Notes: a model not told the origin generated them from the letters alone. A stretch of DNA of 64,000 bases from Cytophagaceae bacterium UBA7467 (GCA_002479785.1 DLPD01000013.1:50915-114914), one strand, 5' to 3'. Counted from the first letter of the stretch, positions 19,495 through 28,361 are shown. Translations and numbers: made by a program.

Positions 19495-20847
19495 TTAGTT
19501 ACAATAATCTCGAATCACATTATAGGCGCCGGAGTAACCCAATTCACCCGCTTTACTTAAATCCAAGCAGCCTGTATTGTCGTTTAATGCAAGCTTGATG
19601 ATGCCTCGTATGAAATAGGCTTCTGCCATTTTGCTGTTTAATGCAATGGCATTATTGCAATCTTGAATGGCGTTTCGTTGGTCACCTAGACTGGATTTTG
19701 CGATTCCCCTTTGGAAATAGGCCTCAGCGTAGGTAGGATGGAAAGAGATAGCTCGGTTATAATCATCGATGGCGCTCTTCGGATCACCTGATTTTAATTT
19801 GGCTAAACCACGGAGGAAAAATACCTCCGCTCTCCCGGCACTCATGTCGCTCATTTTGGATTTATCCACTAAACCATTGCGGAGTTCGTCTAATTGAATT
19901 TTGCCTAGCTTAGCTGTATACAGGATTTTTGCATTTTCATTATTCCCAAACTCAATAGCTTTAGTGAAATCTTCCATCGCTGCCCGTTGGTCGCCTAATT
20001 TAGCTTTGACGAATCCACGACCATACATTGCCTCGATATTCTCAGGATCTAATTCTAGTGCTTTATTGAAGTCTTCTAGTGCTCCTTTTTCTCCATTCTC
20101 ACCTCTATAATTTTCCAATTGAGCTTTGCACAATCCTGAATAATACCAATCTTCTGATTTTTCCGGACTTAATTTTAATACTTCTGTAAAATCGGCTAGG
20201 GCACCCTTGAAATCTGCTATTTTCATCTTGGCAAAGGCACGGCCAGAAAGATAATTCGTGCGCTTTGGCGTTATTTCAATGGCTTTATTGTAGTCTTCTA
20301 TGCTTCCAGCGTAATCGCCCAATTTTGATTTGCTATCCGCTCTAACAGCTAGTGTAGGGGCATAATCAGGTAGCAATTCGAGTGATTTATTGAAATCAGT
20401 GATGGCGCCACGGTAGTTTTCTAATTTGTTTTTAGAAATCCCTCTACTTAAATAGGCTGTTCCCTCTAATGGATTTAGACGTATTGCTTCGTTGTAATCT
20501 TGAATGGCTAAAGGGTGGTTATCTTGCTTGCTGTAGCTTTGGCCGCGGGCAATGAAAGCTTCGAAGTAGTTAGGTTTTAATTCCAGCGCTTTATTGAAGT
20601 CCAAAATAGCCCCTTGAAAATCCTTTAAGTTGTATTTAGCAAAACCGCGGTTGTAAAAAGCAATGGGATTCGGATTAGCCGCTGTTTTCTCGATTTCAAG
20701 GCTGAAGTTGCGCAAGGCATCAGCATAATTCCCTGTTTTATTCTGGTTTAAACCAATTTCTAGATGATTTATTTCAGCTGTTTGTGCAGATAAGGAGAAA
20801 TGGCAAGCCAAGATGGCGAAGGCTAACATGCCCACTTTGAATTTCAT
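19495..20847 (-). CDS. Secreted tetratricopeptide repeat protein
   Basis: A 450-residue protein with a signal peptide (about 1-21, ending LSAQ) followed by about twelve TPR units of 34 residues. The repeats show the usual spacing of small and aromatic residues (for example AYLSRGISKNKLENYRGA and AFIARGQSYSKQDN). It is probably a periplasmic scaffold for protein contacts; no enzymatic domain is seen. Last gene of the argS-gpx-menA run, 32 nt after menA, with the bidirectional terminator just beyond its stop. Confidence 0.85.
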   Translation of the reverse strand: MKFKVGMLAFAILACHFSLSAQTAEINHLEIGLNQNKTGNYADALRNFSLEIEKTAANPNPIAFYNRGFAKYNLKDFQGAILDFNKALELKPNYFEAFIARGQSYSKQDNHPLAIQDYNEAIRLNPLEGTAYLSRGISKNKLENYRGAITDFNKSLELLPDYAPTLAVRADSKSKLGDYAGSIEDYNKAIEITPKRTNYLSGRAFAKMKIADFKGALADFTEVLKLSPEKSEDWYYSGLCKAQLENYRGENGEKGALEDFNKALELDPENIEAMYGRGFVKAKLGDQRAAMEDFTKAIEFGNNENAKILYTAKLGKIQLDELRNGLVDKSKMSDMSAGRAEVFFLRGLAKLKSGDPKSAIDDYNRAISFHPTYAEAYFQRGIAKSSLGDQRNAIQDCNNAIALNSKMAEAYFIRGIIKLALNDNTGCLDLSKAGELGYSGAYNVIRDYCN

Positions 20848-20879
20848 AGCAACTTATTTTTTTGTAAAAATAAGCGAAA

Positions 20880-21788
20880 TTAATGGCTTGTTAAAATTTG
20901 AATCCCCCCAAAAACAAGGATCAAAAACAGCGTTCTCAAGGCCGTTTTTTTTAAATAAGGATCGATTTGTTCAGAAGTCATTCCAGGGTGTAGTTCTCGG
21001 AATAGTTGAATGATGGGATAAACACCCACCAGAAGTAATTGTTGATTTATTCCTATTTTAATTCCAGCGACTAATGGATAGGCATAGAAGCAAGCAATGG
21101 CGATTAAATAGAGTGCTTTTTGGTAATAGAAACCGAATGTTTTGCCTATTCGTACAGGTATTGAATTTTTACCCGTTTTGATATCATTTTCAATGTCTCG
21201 CAAATTATTCAAATTCAAAACGGCCACAGATAATAATCCGCATCCAGATGCCGGTAAGAAAATGGCATAATTTACGTGATAGGTTTGTAAATAATAGGTG
21301 CCCACCGTTCCGATAAGACCGAAAAAGAGAAATACGGAAAGGTCTCCAAGCCCCATGTAACCATAAGGTCTTTTTCCAACCGTATAGGCGATGGCAGCAG
21401 CTATCGCGGCAAGTCCTAATCCTAAAAAAGTGCCCCATATTTCAATGGATGCGTTTTTTAACCCAAAGTACAAAAGCGAAACTCCAGCTATAAAAGAAAG
21501 AACCGCTGTCCATAAAACAGCAGTTCTCATCTCTTGTTGACTAATTTTACCTGTTTGAACGGATCTTAATGCCACTTTGCGATCCACATTATCTACTCCG
21601 TTAGAAAAGTCTCCTAGGTCGTTCGCAAAGTTGGAAAGGATTTGTAATAAAAGGGTAGTTAGCGTGGCTAAAATGGCAATTAGGAAATCGAATTTCCCAG
21701 AGGCATACGCTAAAAAATTGCCTAATAAAATACTTCCGACAGCTAGCGGTAAGGTTCTTGGTCTTGCCGCGTCCACCCATCTATTCAT
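20880..21788 (-). CDS. menA: 1,4-dihydroxy-2-naphthoate polyprenyltransferase
   Basis: MenA attaches the polyprenyl tail to DHNA in menaquinone synthesis, at the inner membrane. The 302-residue polytopic protein has the two aspartate-rich prenyl-diphosphate sites: NFANDLGDFSNGVDN near residue 60 and NLRDIENDIKTGK near 200. Roughly eight or nine hydrophobic segments are visible. The other men genes are not here. It lies 12 nt after the peroxidase gene in the same run. Confidence 0.95.
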   Translation of the reverse strand: MNRWVDAARPRTLPLAVGSILLGNFLAYASGKFDFLIAILATLTTLLLQILSNFANDLGDFSNGVDNVDRKVALRSVQTGKISQQEMRTAVLWTAVLSFIAGVSLLYFGLKNASIEIWGTFLGLGLAAIAAAIAYTVGKRPYGYMGLGDLSVFLFFGLIGTVGTYYLQTYHVNYAIFLPASGCGLLSVAVLNLNNLRDIENDIKTGKNSIPVRIGKTFGFYYQKALYLIAIACFYAYPLVAGIKIGINQQLLLVGVYPIIQLFRELHPGMTSEQIDPYLKKTALRTLFLILVFGGIQILTSH

Positions 21789-21800
21789 AGTAACTTCCCT

Positions 21801-22427
21801 TTACTTTCCTATTGCAGCTAAAAATTCTGGACTGTTAGGTTTAATACCAGAAGCAAAGAAATTTTGTAACTCGCCTTTTTCGTTTATCACGTATTTGCAG
21901 AAGTTCCAGCTTGGTTCTTTGTCGTTCCAGCCATTCTTCGATTTGTCAGAAAGCCATTGGTATAATTCACATTTCCCGGATCCTTTTACTACCACTTTTT
22001 CCATCATTTGGAAAGAAACACCATAATTTAAAGAGCAGAAGGAAGATATTTCTGCATTCGTGCCTGGTTCTTGACCACCAAATTCATTCGCAGGGAACCC
22101 TAAAATCACGATGTCTTTGTTTTCCTTGTGGAATTTTTCCCAATCAGCGTATTGTGGAGTATAGCCACATTTAGAGGCCGTGTTCAAAACGATAATTTTC
22201 TTTCCTTTGAATTGTGAGAAATCAATTTCTTTTCCATCAATTCCTTTCATCTTAAAGGAGTGGAAATTCGTAGTCGATGCGGAAATTTCCATTTTTTCTG
22301 GTCTATTTAAGACTGTTTTTTGGGTGAATGGGAGGGCCAAAGCCGTTAATAACGATCCGATTTTCATAAAACTTGCGATCATAATGATGATTATTAAAAG
22401 GGTGAGGTAAAGGTATTTACGTTTCAA
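21801..22427 (-). CDS. Membrane-anchored glutathione peroxidase-family protein (Cys type)
   Basis: A thiol peroxidase of the GPx family. The peroxidatic cysteine is at about residue 87 (LNTASKCGYT), glutamine at about 119 (FGGQEPG), the Trp/Asn pair in PSWNFCKY, and a likely resolving cysteine at about 131 (SSFCSLNYG), which points to thioredoxin as reductant. The N-terminus (MKRKYLYLTLLIIIIM) is a basic-hydrophobic anchor, so the domain probably faces the periplasm. The start is TTG at 22427, right after the argS stop; ATG 22382 would remove the basic residues and is less likely. Confidence 0.88.
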   Translation of the reverse strand: MKRKYLYLTLLIIIIMIASFMKIGSLLTALALPFTQKTVLNRPEKMEISASTTNFHSFKMKGIDGKEIDFSQFKGKKIIVLNTASKCGYTPQYADWEKFHKENKDIVILGFPANEFGGQEPGTNAEISSFCSLNYGVSFQMMEKVVVKGSGKCELYQWLSDKSKNGWNDKEPSWNFCKYVINEKGELQNFFASGIKPNSPEFLAAIGK

Positions 22428-22428
22428 T

Positions 22429-24198
22429 TTACATTCTATTAGGTGAAACTATACCTAATAACGAGGTAGCATGCTGAATTGTTTTTCCTGTCAGTTCAGC
22501 TAAGGTAAGTCGAATGTTTCGCTTCACCTCATTTTCCTCCGACAGAATCGTTTGTTCATTGTAAAATTTATTAAATGTCTTCGCTAAATCGTAGGCATAA
22601 TTGGCAACGACAGAAGGAGCGAAGTTAGCAGCAGCTTGAGCGATTGTTGCCTTGTATTCGCCTAATAAATAGATTAATTCCTGTTCTGATTCTGCTAAGT
22701 CGGAATCAGTAGAAACAGGAGTAATTTCCCCGCCTTTGCGTAATATGGAACAAATACGGGCGTGTGTATATTGAATAAAAGGGCCTGTATTTCCTTGGAA
22801 GTCGATTGATTCTTCCGGGTTAAACAACATACGCTTTTTAGGTTCTACTTTTAGCAAGAAATATTTCAAGGCACCCAAACCCAAGTTGTGAAACAATTCG
22901 TTGGATTCCGCTTCTGTGAAGCCATCGATTTTGCCTAATTCTAAAGTGCGGTCTTTCGCTGTTTGAATCATTTCAGCCATCAAATCATCGGCATCTACTA
23001 CCGTTCCTTCACGTGATTTCATCTTACCGCTTGGTAAATCCACCATGCCATAAGATAGGTGGAAATTACCTTGAGAGAAAGGCTTGTTTAACTTCTTTAG
23101 AATATGAAAAAGTACCTCGAAGTGGTAATCTTGCTCATTACCCACCACATAAACCGATTGATTCGCTTTGAAATCTTCGTATTTTAATTGGGCAGTTCCC
23201 ATATCTTGGGTGATGTATACGGAAGTTCCGTCTTTACGTAAAACTAATTTCTCATCTAAACCTTCGGTTTCTAAATTAATCCAAACAGACCCATCTGGCT
23301 TTTGGAAAAATACACCCGATGCTAATCCTTCGTCCACTAATTGTTTGCCTAATAAATAGGTATTGGATTCGCGGTAGATTTTATCGAAAGATACGCCCAT
23401 TGTTTGGTAGGACTTTTCAAAACCAGCGAAAACCCAACCATTCATGGTGTTCCACAGATTCATCACTTCTTCGTCTCCTTGTTCCCATTGTAATAGCATT
23501 TCTTGCGCTTTGAGTAGGATAGGAGCCTCTTTTTTGGCCTGCTCTTCTTCCAATCCTTGAGCTTTCAAAGCTGCGATTTCCTCTTTGTAAGCCACATCAA
23601 AAGCTACATAGTATTTACCCACTAAATGATCACCTTTTAATCCCGAGGATTCTGGAGTTTCTTGCTCGCCAAATAGCTGGTAGGCTAACATTGACTTACA
23701 AATGTGAATGCCTCGATCATTCACTAAATTGGTTTTAACCACCTCGTAGCCGCCAGCCGCTAAGATTTGTGCTACAGAAAAGCCCAAAAAATTGTTGCGT
23801 AAATGGCCTAAATGTAAAGGTTTATTGGTGTTAGGGGAAGAGTATTCAATGAGTACTTTTTCGCCTTTTGATTCAAGTTGGAATGGATTTTTATCAGAAG
23901 CTACACTGGCTAATAAACCTAACCAAGCGCTATCGTGTACGGAGATATTTAAAAATCCTTGCACGACCTGATACGTTTTTACGATGGAACAATTAGCCAA
24001 TAAATAGTCGCCTAAATCAGTGGCAATGGCAGCAGGAGCCTTACCTGCTTGTTTTGTGTAAGGAAAAACGACTAAGGTATACGATCCTTCAAACTCTTTT
24101 TTAGTCTCTTGTAATACTATTTCAGTTACATCGATTTGAAAAAGCGTTTTTAATCCTTTAGCAAGTTCTTGCTGTAATTGTTGTTGAATAGTGGACAT
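22429..24198 (-). CDS. argS: Arginyl-tRNA synthetase
   Basis: Class I aminoacyl-tRNA synthetase charging tRNA-Arg. At 589 residues it has the N-terminal Add1 domain, the HIGH-type motif PLHLGHLRNN near residue 127 and the KMSK-region motif GKMKSREG near 396, followed by the DALR anticodon-binding domain at the C-terminus. It is the first gene of a minus-strand run with gpx, menA and a TPR protein, and has a perfect -7 box upstream. Confidence 0.97.
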   Translation of the reverse strand: MSTIQQQLQQELAKGLKTLFQIDVTEIVLQETKKEFEGSYTLVVFPYTKQAGKAPAAIATDLGDYLLANCSIVKTYQVVQGFLNISVHDSAWLGLLASVASDKNPFQLESKGEKVLIEYSSPNTNKPLHLGHLRNNFLGFSVAQILAAGGYEVVKTNLVNDRGIHICKSMLAYQLFGEQETPESSGLKGDHLVGKYYVAFDVAYKEEIAALKAQGLEEEQAKKEAPILLKAQEMLLQWEQGDEEVMNLWNTMNGWVFAGFEKSYQTMGVSFDKIYRESNTYLLGKQLVDEGLASGVFFQKPDGSVWINLETEGLDEKLVLRKDGTSVYITQDMGTAQLKYEDFKANQSVYVVGNEQDYHFEVLFHILKKLNKPFSQGNFHLSYGMVDLPSGKMKSREGTVVDADDLMAEMIQTAKDRTLELGKIDGFTEAESNELFHNLGLGALKYFLLKVEPKKRMLFNPEESIDFQGNTGPFIQYTHARICSILRKGGEITPVSTDSDLAESEQELIYLLGEYKATIAQAAANFAPSVVANYAYDLAKTFNKFYNEQTILSEENEVKRNIRLTLAELTGKTIQHATSLLGIVSPNRM

Positions 24199-24224
24199 CT
24201 AATTGGCTGTAATTTATCAATCTG

Positions 24225-24232
24225 CAAAGGTA
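24225..24232 (-). promoter_or_regulatory. Predicted -7 box for argS
   Basis: TACCTTTG on the minus strand, a perfect TAnnTTTG box 26 nt upstream of the argS ATG. Predicted leader about 23 nt. Confidence 0.5.
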
Positions 24233-24286
24233 GCTAAATTCGGTCTAAACATTGCCTCTGATGCTCAGAAATGAATAAATTAATCT

Positions 24287-24294
24287 TACCTTTG
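24287..24294 (+). promoter_or_regulatory. Predicted -7 box for sua5-cca
   Basis: TACCTTTG ends 8 nt before the ATG of the threonylcarbamoyl-AMP synthase gene, predicting a leader of only about 5 nt. It is the mirror of the argS box in the same divergent gap. Confidence 0.5.
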
Positions 24295-24302
24295 CTTTAA
24301 TT

Positions 24303-24866
24303 ATGCAAAATACGTACCACGAGGCAATTCAAACTTTAAAATCAGGAGGCGTGTTGTTATATCCCAGTGATACGATCTGGGGAATAGGATGTGATGTGCG
24401 AAATGATCGAGCGATTGATAAGATTTTGGAATTAAAAAATCGACCAGCTTCTAAAGGTTTGATTGTCTTGATTTCTAAAATAGAGCAATTGAGCGAATAC
24501 GTGGAGCAGGTGCCTGATATCGCTTGGGATTTAGTGGAATTTGCGGAAAACCCTTTGACGGTAATTTACCCTAAGGGAAAGAATGTCTCACCCTCTTTAT
24601 TAGGGCCTAATGGAAGCATTGCCATCCGTTTGGTTAAGGATGAATTTTGCAAAGGCTTGATTTACCGCTATCAACGAGCCATTCTATCCACCTCTGCCAA
24701 TCTTTCTGGGGAGCCTTCTCCATTGAATTTTGATGGGATTTCTCCCGCTATTATTGCTGGAGTGGATCATGTATTGAAAAACCCAGCAGGTGAGGGACCC
24801 ACCAAAAAGGCAAGTAAAATTGTGCAATTAGGCCTTCATGGCGACTATAAGTTAATCAGAGGATAG
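24303..24866 (+). CDS. L-threonylcarbamoyladenylate synthase (Sua5/YrdC family)
   Basis: Makes threonylcarbamoyl-AMP for the t6A modification of ANN-decoding tRNAs. The 187-residue single YrdC domain has LYPSDTIWGIGCD at the N-terminus, the KNRPASKGLIVL substrate site and the STSANLSGEPSP signature. It lacks the extra C-terminal Sua5 domain. The cca gene starts at the very next base after its stop, so both tRNA-maturation enzymes share a transcript. Confidence 0.93.
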   Translation: MQNTYHEAIQTLKSGGVLLYPSDTIWGIGCDVRNDRAIDKILELKNRPASKGLIVLISKIEQLSEYVEQVPDIAWDLVEFAENPLTVIYPKGKNVSPSLLGPNGSIAIRLVKDEFCKGLIYRYQRAILSTSANLSGEPSPLNFDGISPAIIAGVDHVLKNPAGEGPTKKASKIVQLGLHGDYKLIRG

Positions 24867-26306
24867 ATGAAAGAAGGGAAGGAGATTGTATCAGATCCGA
24901 TATTTTCCAAAATTGGTCTCGCAGCTGATCGTTTGGGAGTGGATAGTTACGTCATTGGTGGCTATGTTCGAGATGCAATTTTGGGTAGAGATTGTAAAGA
25001 TATTGATGTGGTTTGCATCGGTTCTGGGATTGATTTAGCTTTAGAGGTTGCGAAGGAATTTGATTTGCCTGAACATGCGGTTTCTGTATTTAAGAACTTT
25101 GGTACGGCGATGATCAAAGTCGATGATTGGGATCTTGAGTTTGTGGGTGCTAGAAAAGAATCCTATAACCGCGATTCTCGTAAGCCAGTGGTCGAAGAGG
25201 GAACTTTAGAGGATGACCAAAACCGCCGAGATTTCACCATCAACGCGATGGCGGTTCAATTGAATAAATCGAATTGGGGCAAATTATTGGATCCATTTAA
25301 TGGACTTGATGATTTGAAAGCCAAAATTATTCGCACCCCATTAGCCCCTGGCATTACATTTTCTGACGATCCACTCCGGATGATGCGTGCGGTTCGCTTC
25401 GCCGCACAATTAGGATTTGATATTTTACCAGAGACTTTTGAAGCCTTAAAAAAGGAGAAAGAACGCTTGTCAATTATTTCGATGGAGCGTATTTCAGACG
25501 AATTGAATAAGATGATATTGTGTAAAAAACCATCTTATGGCTTTCTATTATTAGATGCTTGCGAAATATTGCCCATCATTTTCCCTGAATTTATGAAGCT
25601 GAAAGGCGTGGACACGGAAGATGGAAAGGGGCATAAAGATAATTTTTACCACACCTTGCAGGTGCTAGATAATATTGCGGAGCATACAGATGACCTTTGG
25701 TGGCGCTGGGCGGCGATTTTACACGATATTGCCAAACCGCAAACTAAACGTTTCGCACAAGGAAAAGGCTGGACTTTCCATGGTCACGAAGAGATGGGAG
25801 CTCGTCAAGTACCGAACATCTTTAAACGCTTAAAATTGCCATTAAACGAGAAGATGAAATTAGTCCAAAAGCTAGTTCGTCTTCATTTACGACCGATTGC
25901 CTTATCAAAAGAAGAAATCACCGCATCTGCTTTGCGCCGCCTGTTATTTGAGGCAGGGGAGGAGTTAGAGGCATTGATGACTTTATGCCGAGCTGACATC
26001 ACCTCCAAAAACGGGGATAAAGTCAAACGCTACTTGCGAAATTTTGACATCGTAGAGCAAAAACTAAAAGAGGTAGAGGAAAGCGATTCGCTCCGAAATT
26101 TCCAGCCTGTTTTCTCAGGAGAAATCATAATGCAAGTATTCGACATAGGTCCTGGACGAGAAATTGGCTTAATCAAAATTGCCATGCGCGAGGCAGTTCT
26201 AGAGGGAACTATCCGAAATGACTTAGCCTCCGGATGGGATTTATTACTTGAGGAAGGACGAAAACTAGATTTAAAACCGGTCATTTCTCTTGCTGAAATT
26301 CAATAA
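24867..26306 (+). CDS. CCA tRNA nucleotidyltransferase / poly(A) polymerase family with HD domain
   Basis: Adds or repairs the 3' CCA end of tRNAs. The 479-residue protein shows the class II nucleotidyltransferase head (IGGYVRDAILGR, then DIDVV), the RRDFTINAMA motif and the neck RMMRAVRFAAQLGF. A C-terminal HD phosphohydrolase domain begins around residue 250 (AILHDIAKP). Family members also include poly(A) polymerases; housekeeping CCA activity is the likely function because it is coupled to a tRNA modification gene. A palindromic terminator follows at once. Confidence 0.93.
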   Translation: MKEGKEIVSDPIFSKIGLAADRLGVDSYVIGGYVRDAILGRDCKDIDVVCIGSGIDLALEVAKEFDLPEHAVSVFKNFGTAMIKVDDWDLEFVGARKESYNRDSRKPVVEEGTLEDDQNRRDFTINAMAVQLNKSNWGKLLDPFNGLDDLKAKIIRTPLAPGITFSDDPLRMMRAVRFAAQLGFDILPETFEALKKEKERLSIISMERISDELNKMILCKKPSYGFLLLDACEILPIIFPEFMKLKGVDTEDGKGHKDNFYHTLQVLDNIAEHTDDLWWRWAAILHDIAKPQTKRFAQGKGWTFHGHEEMGARQVPNIFKRLKLPLNEKMKLVQKLVRLHLRPIALSKEEITASALRRLLFEAGEELEALMTLCRADITSKNGDKVKRYLRNFDIVEQKLKEVEESDSLRNFQPVFSGEIIMQVFDIGPGREIGLIKIAMREAVLEGTIRNDLASGWDLLLEEGRKLDLKPVISLAEIQ

Positions 26307-26333
26307 AAAAGGCTCCGAATTCGGAGCCTTTTT
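26306..26333. terminator. Palindromic bidirectional terminator
   Basis: A 28-nt perfect palindrome (GGCTCCGAATTCGGAGCC core with A5/T5 ends) directly at the cca stop codon and facing the convergent nitroreductase gene. Confidence 0.9.
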
Positions 26334-26354
26334 ACTTTCCTAGGCAGATGTAAA

Positions 26355-26984
26355 TTATAAGTTGATCACTAGATCTTCTTTTGCATAACGTACTTTTGCG
26401 GCGTGTGCCATAAAGTCATTCGCTGCATCACGCTCACCTACGGCAAGGATTAATACCGAGTGTAAGCCCATCGCTTCTAATCCTAATAACTCATCTAATT
26501 GAGCTGGAATAAATCCTTCCATCGGAGTTGTATCAATTTGTAATTCCCCTGCAGCAGCTAAAGCAGTTCCCATTGCTAAATAAGCTTGGCGTGCTGCCCA
26601 GTTTCTTTTTTCTGCTACGGAACGACCTAAAAGTGAACCCGCGATTGCTCCACGGTAATCACCTAACATGTCCACTGATAGACCACGCGTATCCGCTACC
26701 AATTGGATGAACGCATCGATTTGTGCTTCTGTGATATCGTTCCAAGCCGCAAATACGAGTAAGTGAGAGGATTCAACAGCTTGTGGCTGGCCATAAGCGA
26801 TTGGTTGAATTTTAGCTTTTAATGCTGGGTTTTCTATCACTAGGATTTTATACGGTTGTAAACCAAAACCAGATGCTGAAAGGCGGATTGCTTCTAATAA
26901 AGAATCAATTTTGTCTGCGGAAACTTTGTTTCCTGTCATTCTTTTGGTGGCATAGCGCCACGACAATGAGTCGATTAAAGACAT
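26355..26984 (-). CDS. NAD(P)H-dependent nitroreductase family oxidoreductase
   Basis: An FMN-dependent oxidoreductase of 209 residues with the nitroreductase opening WRYATKRM, the FMN/quinone segment RLSASGFGLQPYKILV and AYLAMGTALAAAGELQID with a C-terminal LILAVGERDAAND. It resembles NfsB-type dihydropteridine/nitro reductases; physiological substrate unknown. It is a single gene, preceded by a 217-nt region with several hairpins that could form a structured leader. Confidence 0.88.
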   Translation of the reverse strand: MSLIDSLSWRYATKRMTGNKVSADKIDSLLEAIRLSASGFGLQPYKILVIENPALKAKIQPIAYGQPQAVESSHLLVFAAWNDITEAQIDAFIQLVADTRGLSVDMLGDYRGAIAGSLLGRSVAEKRNWAARQAYLAMGTALAAAGELQIDTTPMEGFIPAQLDELLGLEAMGLHSVLILAVGERDAANDFMAHAAKVRYAKEDLVINL

Positions 26985-27019
26985 AATGTTGATTAAAGAT
27001 AAGAGAGTGGAGATTATAG

Positions 27020-27111
27020 AGAAAATAGCTTTTAATCTATTTTCTGCGAATAAGCCTAAATAATTTATCGAATTAACTAATTCAAATTCTTTTACTCAAA
27101 GCCTCTTTGAG
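27020..27111 (-). other. Two hairpins upstream of the nitroreductase gene
   Basis: Arms 27020-27028/27037-27045 (AGAAAATAG and complement, 8-nt loop) and 27095-27101/27105-27111 (CTCAAAG and complement, 3-nt loop). They lie between the nitroreductase start and the large inverted repeat at 27140-27204. Regulatory role is possible but unproven; no perfect -7 box was found here. Confidence 0.35.
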
Positions 27112-27139
27112 AGAGCAAAAGAGTATCTCGAGTATTGAT

Positions 27140-27204
27140 TAAATTTAAATAGGGGGCGTATAAAATATGACACAGGCCATTTTACAGCCCCCTATTTAAA
27201 TTTA
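27140..27204. repeat. 18-bp perfect inverted repeat with further internal pairing
   Basis: Arms 27140-27157 and 27187-27204 are exact complements with a GGGGGC/GCCCCC inner end; further AAAAT/ATTTT pairing near 27163-27167 and 27179-27183 leaves a loop of about 12 nt. The right arm contains the yceI stop codon (27202-27204). It probably ends yceI transcription, but it lacks a clean T-run and is much longer than the other terminators here, so a small palindromic element is an alternative. Confidence 0.7.
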
Positions 27205-27777
27205 CTCAGATACTAAAGATACAGTTAGAGCGAAGTCATCATAAATCGCTTTATCACCAATTGAATCAAAGAATTTCTTAGAACCGTATTTGATATTGAA
27301 ATCAGTACGATCGATCGTAATATTCGCTTTTGCATTCAATTTTCCCCCTTTTACTGCGATTTCAGCTGGGAAAGTGATTGATTTTGTGATTCCTTTTATA
27401 GTCAAATTACCCGTTACTTGGTTACCAGCTACCTTAGTAATAACAAAAGTTGCAGTTGGGAATTTTTCTACTTCGAAGAAATCACCTGAAGTGATGTGAC
27501 CGATGAATTTTTGGTTGTAACCAGGATCAGTGATATCAAGTGCTTTAATCGTTTTCAAATCGATAGTGAAATTTCCTCCGATTAATTTGTTGCCATCAAT
27601 GTTTAATGCTCCAGCAGAGATTCCTACTGTACCATTGTGCTCACCTGTCACTTTTTTCGCTAACCAAGCGATCGAACTAGCTGACTTGTTTACGTTTACT
27701 ACTTTCGGTGCAGCTACACCAGCGAAAGTGATTAGGCCTAATGCCAACGTTGCAATAACTACTTTTACAGATTTCAT
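27202..27777 (-). CDS. YceI-family periplasmic lipid-binding-type protein
   Basis: A 191-residue protein with a signal peptide (about 1-22, ending GVAA) and a YceI lipocalin-like beta-barrel (SIAWLAKKVTGEHNGTVGI, ITSGDFFEVEKFPTATF, LTIKGITKSITFP). Structural homologues bind polyisoprenoids, and related proteins respond to stress; the ligand here is unknown. It lies 12 nt after marR, so the MarR regulator almost certainly controls it through the shared promoter. Confidence 0.9.
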   Translation of the reverse strand: MKSVKVVIATLALGLITFAGVAAPKVVNVNKSASSIAWLAKKVTGEHNGTVGISAGALNIDGNKLIGGNFTIDLKTIKALDITDPGYNQKFIGHITSGDFFEVEKFPTATFVITKVAGNQVTGNLTIKGITKSITFPAEIAVKGGKLNAKANITIDRTDFNIKYGSKKFFDSIGDKAIYDDFALTVSLVSE

Positions 27778-27789
27778 ATGATTTATTGT

Positions 27790-28254
27790 TTAATTGTGAG
27801 AAAATACGGTTCTGAATTCATCCAAAATTTGGTTCATTTCTTCGAGCTTCTTAACTCCTAAAGCATCGAAATGTTTTCCCCAGTCATCTTGGACTTGGTC
27901 TACTTGGCTTAATATATCTAAACCAGCAGGTAAAATTAAAATATCCACTGCTCGGCGGTCTTTAGGACATTCACGGCGGAGGACTAATTTCTTTTCTACT
28001 AATTTATCCACCAAGCGAGAGGCATTTGACATTTTATCTAGCATGCGCTCGGTGATGGCTAAAACGGTCATCGGGTTTCCTTGTTGTCCACGTAAAATGC
28101 GGAGTACATTGTATTGTTGGACGGTTAGGCTAAAGGGTTTCAGTAATTCCTGCTGTTTTTGCATGATCCAGTTACCTGTATAGATCGCATTAACTACAGC
28201 TTTAGAAGCTTCAGATGGAAATTTTGACTGCTTTAAATCTTCGGAAATACCCAT
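27790..28254 (-). CDS. MarR-family transcriptional regulator
   Basis: A winged-helix repressor of 154 residues. The DNA-binding region is seen in QYNVLRILRGQ and AITERMLDKMSNASRLVDKL, followed by the wing VLRRECPKDRRAVDILIL. MarR proteins bind as dimers to palindromes and are usually released by small ligands or oxidants. A perfect 14-bp palindrome sits in its own promoter spacer, indicating autorepression, with yceI co-regulated. Confidence 0.92.
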   Translation of the reverse strand: MGISEDLKQSKFPSEASKAVVNAIYTGNWIMQKQQELLKPFSLTVQQYNVLRILRGQQGNPMTVLAITERMLDKMSNASRLVDKLVEKKLVLRRECPKDRRAVDILILPAGLDILSQVDQVQDDWGKHFDALGVKKLEEMNQILDEFRTVFSHN

Positions 28255-28272
28255 AGTGAAAATTTGATGTCG

Positions 28273-28304
28273 TAAAATTAAATGTAATTACATTAAATAC
28301 AAAA
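28273..28304 (-). promoter_or_regulatory. marR promoter with embedded palindromic operator
   Basis: On the minus strand: TTTTG (28304-28300), a 19-nt spacer, then TAATTTTA (28280-28273), one base off TAnnTTTG. The perfect 14-bp palindrome AATGTAATTACATT occupies 28281-28294, directly against the -7 box. A MarR dimer bound there would block RNA polymerase. Confidence 0.65.
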
Positions 28305-28353
28305 GAAAATAAATTTATTTTTATCTAAACCCTGATAATTTTAATTTTTGGCC

Positions 28354-28361
28354 TATTTTTG
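28354..28361 (+). promoter_or_regulatory. Predicted -7 box for maf
   Basis: TATTTTTG, perfect TAnnTTTG, ends 3 nt before ATG 28365. The predicted transcription start falls at or next to the A of the ATG, so the mRNA may be leaderless. Confidence 0.45.
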
